Below, one piece after another: positions 57,937-64,000 of a stretch of 64,000 nt of DNA. Every line of letters begins with the position of its first letter. Within the stretch, counting starts at the first letter, position 1. The notes below the pieces were generated by a model. That model worked only from the letters and a program-made list of their open reading frames with translations, did not search any database and was not told where the DNA came from. Location of the stretch: the NCBI GenBank assembly GCA_021234155.1, contig JAJEKV010000311.1, forward strand, positions 227,104 through 291,103, read 5' to 3'. Both the position numbers and the translations under genes were made by a program. Source of the DNA: Isoetes taiwanensis (Eukaryota > Streptophyta > Lycopodiopsida > Isoetales > Isoetaceae).

Positions 57937-58305
57937 CCAATGTTCACTTTTGCTCTTCCCTCTATGAGATGGAAATTTGCTTGACTGAGAAATGGTGAAG
58001 CAAGGAGGAAATTTGGAGATTCATAACTGGCTGGTTATGGACTCCATTTTGTGGCTTCTTTGTTATGCTCATTTAAAACGTGATACATCTGGCTGGGACG
58101 ATGTTTATTTTGAGTGCATTTGGAAGATGTATCCACTGGCTTTCTTTGAAAGACTCAGACATCTATAGTGCAATATCTTTGTTTTCAGGCAGCTTATTGT
58201 TCACTTTAGCGTTAACGGATGAGGAACCTAACCCAAGTATTGTTGGATGTTTGTTGTAGAAACAGGAGTAAGTCAAAAGAGAAGCTATTATAGCAAATAT
58301 CCAGA
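57937..58305. other. 5' flank of the GLR fragment
   Basis: No gene. AT-rich sequence directly after the second element; it continues the host sequence seen at 52217-52272 once both elements are removed. Confidence 0.4.
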
Positions 58306-59211
58306 TTGCAGCAGAAGTCTTCTAAGTGCCATCTTGAACATCATTGGAGAAACAATCTTCAATATGGTGACTATATTAATCATGATCATATTGTTCTCGA
58401 TGTGCTTGCAAGCTTACGTAGCTTGAAAATTGGCATCGTCTTAGCCTTAAATACGAGCATTGGTATGATTGCACTTTCGGCTATGAAGCTTGCACTTGAA
58501 GACATAAGCAGGGATGCCAGTCTGCTTAATGGCATCCAATTGGATCTCATTGCCTTTGATGAGAACTGCTCTGCCTTCCAAGGTGCAGCTGCCCAGGTAT
58601 CATGATGCATTATATGTTTTCTTTTATTTGCAGTGTATTGTTCTTTACTTTGCATAGCTTCATTTTGGAGAGTTTGCATATCTAATGTTTCTTCCTGCAT
58701 ACAGCCATGGAAATGATTGGAGAAGAAGTGGTGACCGTGATAGGGCCACAAACTTTTGTAATATCTCACTTTGTATCACATATGGCAACAACTACGCAAA
58801 TACCCCTTGTATCATTTTTTGCAACAGACCCAAGTCGTGCAGAGCATTCAGTATCCATATTTTTTGCGAGTTGCACAAAGTGATAGTTCTAAGATGGAAG
58901 ATATTGGGAGTGTCATTGCATCATTTGGTTGGCAGGAAGTTGTGGCCATATATGTTGACGATGGTTTTTGAGTGAATAGCATCAATGCACTTGCAGATAC
59001 TCTTCAAGGGCTTGGGATAACTATTGTCTTTCGAGTAGCACTTGATTCTTCTTTTACTTCTAACAATATTATTGAAGCATTATCCGAAATGCTTGAATTG
59101 GGATCAAAGATTTATGTGATCCACATGCATTATAACATGGCAAAAATGCTTCTAGCCAAAGCATATGAGTTGAACATGATGACTTCAGGATTTTTTTGGA
59201 TTTCCTCAAAG
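58306..59211 (+). pseudogene. GLR: Glutamate receptor-like (GLR) N-terminal ligand-binding domain fragment
   Basis: Plant GLRs are membrane calcium-permeable channels with an extracellular LIVBP-like domain. First part: LKIGIVLALNTSIGMIALSA and QLDLIAFDENCSAFQGAAAQ, with a donor GTATCA at 58597. After an intron (acceptor TACAG at 58704): MEMIGEEVVTVIGPQTFVIS and TTTQIPLVSFFATDPS. A frameshift leads into SIQYPYFLRVAQSDSSKMED and FGWQEVVAIYVDDGF. An in-frame TGA (58969-58971) replaces the expected Gly, then INALADTLQGLGITIVF and MAKMLLAKAYELNMMTSGFF with WIS. No second ligand lobe or membrane segments follow, so this is a truncated pseudogene. Confidence 0.85.
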
Positions 59212-60783
59212 ATTATTTTTAAGCATTTTCATTTTCTCTCTGTAGACAAGTGCATCATAATATGGACACAATATCATAATAGGGTCGTTTTTCTGTCGGG
59301 TGGTATATTTTCGTGCTGCCACGTCGCCTGTCCCAAATTTAAAGAATAGTAGTTGGGTCATCTAATTTAGGATTACCTGTTCAATAGATAACCTGCTTTA
59401 GCATGATTTGCAACAGCTCGATGAAGGCCGGGGCTACGAGCAAGCTGAAAAGGAGAAGAAAAGCTCCGTTTAGAGACAGAAACAGGGGATTTGCAACCGA
59501 ATTTCTTATGAGCAAAAATCATAAGAATTACTCGGTTTACAGAGAGAAACAGGGGATTTTGTAACAAATTCTGAACAAAAATCAGGCAAATCCGAGCACC
59601 ATAGCCGATCTTCATGAGTTCTTGGGGGCTAGATTGATCAGAAAAGAACTGCATCAAGAAAGAAAGCGCTAAAATAAACTCCCCTTTTATAATATTGTAG
59701 GAGTGAGCTAACCGGTCCAATTTTCCCGGTTAGCTGCTCAACGATTGCCAAATTCTGCCAATGAAGACCAACATTATGTCTTACTTGCAACATTGGACAC
59801 TCATAATTTTCCAAGAATTCCAACTGATCTTTCTCCAAATTAACATAAAGATCTTCCAATTCTTATCTTTAGGACGTGGAAAAAGAAATGCATTAAAAGC
59901 AAAAGTTTTTTTAGAGTGTGTTTACACAAGCTCAAACACATTCTTTGGCTAATGCTAAAACTACAGGGCTTATCATTCCCTTTAAAAACTTCTGTCATTG
60001 CAATAACAAAGTTGAAGGCAATGGATAGGACAATACTAGTTCTCAATGTGCTTGCTATTGAAAGAAACAACTATAAAATAGACCGTAGTAGTGGAAATAA
60101 AAACAATTAGGAACCTAATGTTATATAAATAACAAACATTCATGCCAAAGCAATCCATAAAGCAACCCTCCACTAAACGACACTAAATGATTAAATACAT
60201 AATCATGAAAACAAAAGCATTTTACGCTCTATTTAATCGGAAGTACAACATTGTCTCTTATCCCGGGCATGATGCCACATCAACGGTTTTTTCAAGGGTT
60301 TATGGGTTTATTTTGTAGGATTGAATATGGGTCATTGATTTTCAGCATATCCCGGGCATGATGCCACATCAACGGCTGGCATTTTTTTCACGAAAAAATG
60401 CTTTGCCACTTCCTAAGGTCAATTTGAAACATGCCAACATGTAATTTCACCATTCATTAAAATTGCAACCTTTGCATATCACTGTGATATTCACTTCAAA
60501 CCCATGGCTGAGATAAAACAAATAAAAAACAAGCTCCCACCTTCAACGAAGCATAGCTATGGCATGTCCTGCCATAGTATAAACACGATAAACCGTGTTG
60601 CCATCATACAGCCATGGCCGTCCTGCAATAGTATATCTGCCCATCCATAAAACATCCATAAAACAGAAAACCATCCAGCGGTTTAGATACCTAAGAAGCC
60701 GCTTCCTAACAAGCGCATTTACCTAGAACCTAAAAATTTGAATAAACAACAGGCGTCCAAGCAGAGAATATATATTAATCAAT
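59212..60783. other. No gene recognised
   Basis: AT-rich flank after the GLR fragment. A possible minus-strand exon around 59615-59530 (MKIGYGARICLIFVQNLL before a GTAATT donor) is unsupported. CCCGGGCATGATGCCACATC occurs twice (60261, 60352) as a short direct repeat. Confidence 0.35.
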
Positions 60784-60786
60784 TTA

Positions 60787-60813
60787 GGGTACCTACACAC
60801 TAAAGGGTTAAAA
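60787..60813 (+). repeat. Left terminal inverted repeat
   Basis: Begins GGGTAC, preceded by TTA. Pairs with 63432-63458 at roughly 22 of 27 positions. Confidence 0.7.
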
Positions 60814-63431
60814 TTGTTATGTTAAGAAAATTTAACTTAACTAGCAACGCATTCGATTTTTGTTAAGGAAATGGTTAAAACGAAGGGGTTAACTTATAAC
60901 AATTTGTTAAAGTTAAATTTAAGATTTAACCCCCTTTCACATTCGTTATTGTTTTGTTAAGTGTTAACGATTGGGTTGACAACCCTACAATTTCACGGTA
61001 AATTTATTGGGTGCCCTCCCCTTCATTTAGGTTTGTCAAATATGTCGAGGTCGCTGACGTCGCCGACAATGAGGCCGGAGCTCCTCACGGTGGCGGAGCT
61101 CCTCATTGAGGCGAACACGAATGTTAACCGGCTGACAAAACTGGCTGCTACTCCCTGTAGGTATTTCCTTCCTATCAATCCTGATTTTTTTACGTGCTTT
61201 TTATTCTACTTTTTCTTTGCTTTTTTGTTCGGTACTATTTGTAAATTGCAATGCGTTTTCATTCGGTACTAAGCTTTATGGTCACGAAAATGTAAACCGT
61301 ATGTAGAAAATGTCACGAAAGTGTATGTGAGTTTTGGAACTGTTAGAAACTGGGAATGGACCTTTGGTCAACGATTGGAATGGCCTTTGGTGCACAAAGA
61401 TGGTTAGCCACAATGCAAAGATATTGCGAAGGTGTCAACTCTTTGGTTGTAAATAACATGAATGGAAGAGACTTTGATGGTAAGTGGGAAGCTACATTTC
61501 CTTTCGAGATGTTAATCGAGCTGCTAGTTACCTACAACCGACTACCACACTTTCATGTGCATACGGTAATGCTAAATTCTCGCGAGAACTTCTTAAAGCT
61601 CATTTCGAGAGGATGACAAGCAGTTTACGCTTTCGGGTGTTGGTGCATCTACATCCTACCCTTGGACTACTATATCAAATGATAGAGTGATGATGTTCGA
61701 GTTACATTTGGAAGAATATGAGCAGCCATGGAGAACCAAATGGTCTTGTGCTATGTGCGACAACATCCCTATGGTTACATACATGCATCCCACCAACGCG
61801 TTTTTGATTACGAAGGATGAACATGTTAGGCATGAGGTAATAATTATAGTTTTGATTGTTACCGTTCCTTGAGAAACTTGACATTATGGTATGTGGTCTT
61901 GCGGTTTGCTCCTCCAAATGGAAGTACCATGCGAGGAAGTTGCACACATAGCTAAGGGCCAAAACCACAGCAGCAGTATCTCTTTTCCGTATTGAAGTAT
62001 GTCTTGCATGCCCACTTTCTTTGCAAATGAACAACTGCATTCTTACCGAAAGTCTTCTTTGCGGGGTTCAAGCACTGTAGACACTCTTATATTACAAGAG
62101 AAGCGATGCAGATCCATCGGATCATTGGTTGTATATGCACCGGTAGAGCCATCTGCGTTAATGCCATGATGCAAGGCGCGATCCCGCTCATGTATCGTTT
62201 CTTCCTTACGGTTTCGCTATTCTACGATGGGCGAGAAAATGACACCGCTAGGCCATGATGATACTATCTGCATTGATAGTACTCGCGACAATGGAGTGCT
62301 ACTCACGGTTTCAATCTGATTCTTCACGAATGCCATGCCCGGCATCAAAGTTGAACTATGAATCAATTGTTGGAATCAACGACCTTACGGATACGTCATC
62401 CGGAAGATCAAGGATCTGATGATGAACTAGAAGATTGGAGCTAGTTGCCCGACTCTACTCGGGCATTTGGCGGGAAGTTTTGAGATGTGCGGTCCTTAGG
62501 TCCTTTGTCTACGATTACGGTGGACATCTGGCGCCCGGGAAAGTTAGAATGTTAGAAAGCGATGAAGAATGAAGCCCTTGTTCCCATGAGGGGATATCAA
62601 CAGCTTGCTTTCTTCTTGAGTATGTTGATTCTCCCTCGACATCTGAGGATGCGAAGCTTGATAGAGGGTGCATTTGTAAAGGCGAAGTCATGGGGAGTCA
62701 AGAAGCGGCACCACAGATGCACCTTGCCATGTGATAAGGTTACTGAAAGGCTAGACCTTTGTTAGCATACATTCACGTAATGCGTGATTATCACCAAGGT
62801 GGATCATTCACACTTGCGGTGCGTATGCGTGACCACTTTGCAAGGATAGTGGTTGGGTATTGACTCTCTTCTTTTTCATGATGTATTTCGGACCGGTTGT
62901 TTTGTAAAACTTAATGGAATGTTCTTCTAGTTGGGTGTTCCTATTTATCCTTATGCATTGTATTGGCTAATTTCATGTTCTTGTTCATGCATTATTATAT
63001 TTTGCAATACATTATGTTCATCGAACATAACCATCGGGCGACATAGAAAAGATGTTTTCACATTGGAAGTACCACCCTCCATTGTCAACCCTCGCATTTC
63101 ATAACCGGGCATTGCTTTTGGATGGACCAACCACTTGTATTTTCTTTGAAAAAAAACAACGAAACTTAAATAACATAACAAGTTGTAGTTGTACAATGTG
63201 AAATGACCGTTAGCAGTTACGTTATGTTACTAATTAACATAAGGAACTCTTGTGCGAAAAGGTTTTTGACAGATTATGTTATGTTAGTAGATAACATAAC
63301 AAATTGCATGTGAAACCATTTTTAACAGGTTTTGTAATGTTATTACTTGACATAACAGCTGGTGTGAAAGCTCCATAAATTTTACCTTAATTTAGCATAA
63401 CAATTAATTTGTTAACTTAAATTTTACCTTA

Positions 63432-63458
63432 ATTTAACCCTATAGTCTGAAAGTACCC
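63432..63458 (-). repeat. Right terminal inverted repeat
   Basis: Ends GTACCC followed by TTA. Subterminal sequence on both sides is rich in TTAAC/GTTAA and GTTATGTTA words, including the perfect GTTATGTTA-GTAGA-TAACATAAC-type palindrome at about 63280. Confidence 0.7.
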
Positions 63459-63461
63459 TTA

Positions 63462-64000
63462 TCTCTATAATCAAATTGTCACCAAGGAAAAGGAGCGGAT
63501 ATATGTGGCAAAAACAAATTTGCTCAAAGCAAAAACAGATTTGAAAGAAGATCTTGAGAGGATTTGAATGGCAAGGAGCCAATAGTGCAAAATGATCCTT
63601 ATGCTGGATGCTAGGACATAGATTCGAATCTGCAAATGGGTCGGCTGAGCACTGTTTGTATGCATGTACAGATCTGGATCTGTATGACCCAATTATGCAG
63701 CTATAACAATATGACCAGGTACTGCGATTTGATGCTTTACCATCTTAGTTGAAAAAGGCAACTACGATTTCTGCTTTGTCTTTATATGAAGAAGCTGTAA
63801 TCAAGGTGTCATCAAGGAAAAGGAGCAGATGTGTTCCTCAGGAAAAATATTCCCAGCAGAAAACGCTTCAGTTCCAGCCCTTAACCGGACAGAGATACCG
63901 GATTAATCCACAAATGTCCATAGATTCCAGCAAACTCTTCAAATCTTTTCAGAGAAAACCCTATGTTGCTGGATATGCTGGTTGGCCGCCATAGCTCGAG
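63462..64000. other. Right window end, no gene recognised
   Basis: No assigned gene. A plus-strand frame from 63749 to 63994 is open (VSSRKRSRCVPQEKYSQQKT), with the words CAAGGTGTCATCAAGGAAAAGGAGC close to an earlier copy at 63476 (GTCACCAAGGAAAAGGAGC). Sequence ends at CTCGAG. Confidence 0.35.

Larger units (their letters stand above)
60787..63458. mobile_element. PIF/Harbinger-like TIR element, 2.67 kb, decayed
   Basis: Terminal inverted repeats GGGTACCTACACACTAAAGG (left) and GGGTACTTTCAGACTATAGG (right, reverse complement) match at most positions, and both continue with GTTAAA. A 3-bp duplication TTA flanks the element (60784-60786, 63459-63461), as for PIF/Harbinger. The interior holds several open pieces on the plus strand (61042-61155 MSRSLTSPTMRPELLTVAEL; 61700-61840 MMFELHLEEYEQPWRTKWSC; 62562-62760), but no DDE transposase motif could be confirmed, so it may be non-autonomous or too decayed. 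Confidence 0.7.

Overview
The window is nuclear DNA of a land plant. The evidence is a multi-exon JASON-family gene, a decayed plant-type glutamate receptor (GLR), a nepenthesin-like protease fragment, short GT-AG introns, and a majority of bases that are transposable elements. A DIRS-type tyrosine-recombinase retroelement, together with a chromodomain Ty3 element of a type I associate with early-diverging plant lineages, leans towards a non-flowering plant (fern, lycophyte, bryophyte or gymnosperm). That is inference; the sequence does not name the species.

Layout. 0.5-7.1 kb: a broken transposase-like gene whose interior is split by three copies of a ~0.75 kb AT-rich direct repeat. Lying between the copies are a nepenthesin-type protease fragment and a tandemly duplicated ~1 kb gene fragment. 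7.9-17.7 kb: remnants of a large composite element, including a multi-exon Ulp1/C48 cysteine-protease gene (minus strand), other minus-strand coding remnants and a plus-strand DUF8039-like piece. 18.0-24.9 kb: a decayed DIRS-like retroelement with zinc-knuckle gag, RT/RNase H and tyrosine recombinase. 26.3 kb: a copia scrap. 27.1-29.5 kb: the JASON-family gene (minus), the only largely intact host gene seen. 31.5-32 kb: an LTR remnant. 39.1-52.2 kb: a complete 13.07 kb Ty3 chromodomain element with ATGGA target duplication. 52.3-57.9 kb: a second complete Ty3 chromodomain element (minus) with GTTGT target duplication, inserted 66 bp beyond the first. 58.3-59.2 kb: GLR pseudogene fragment. 60.8-63.5 kb: a PIF/Harbinger-like TIR element with TTA duplication.

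Most notable: between its 5' LTR and gag, the 13 kb element carries a histone H3-derived gene (41.33-42.41 kb) behind its own TATA-like box. The ten-residue start is identical to H3 through K9. About 270 codons later come H3 fold pieces (EIKHFQ, PFERLMRE, LQVAAEA, AIHAKRVT, MPKDI). A second TATA box precedes another cassette (43.18-44.71 kb) of unknown function. The same element's integrase ends in a chromodomain, a fold that in relatives reads methylated H3 tails, so the element appears to encode both an H3 tail and a potential H3-tail reader. Its two LTRs differ largely by single-base gaps, so some of the frame breaks in its genes could be sequence errors rather than decay.
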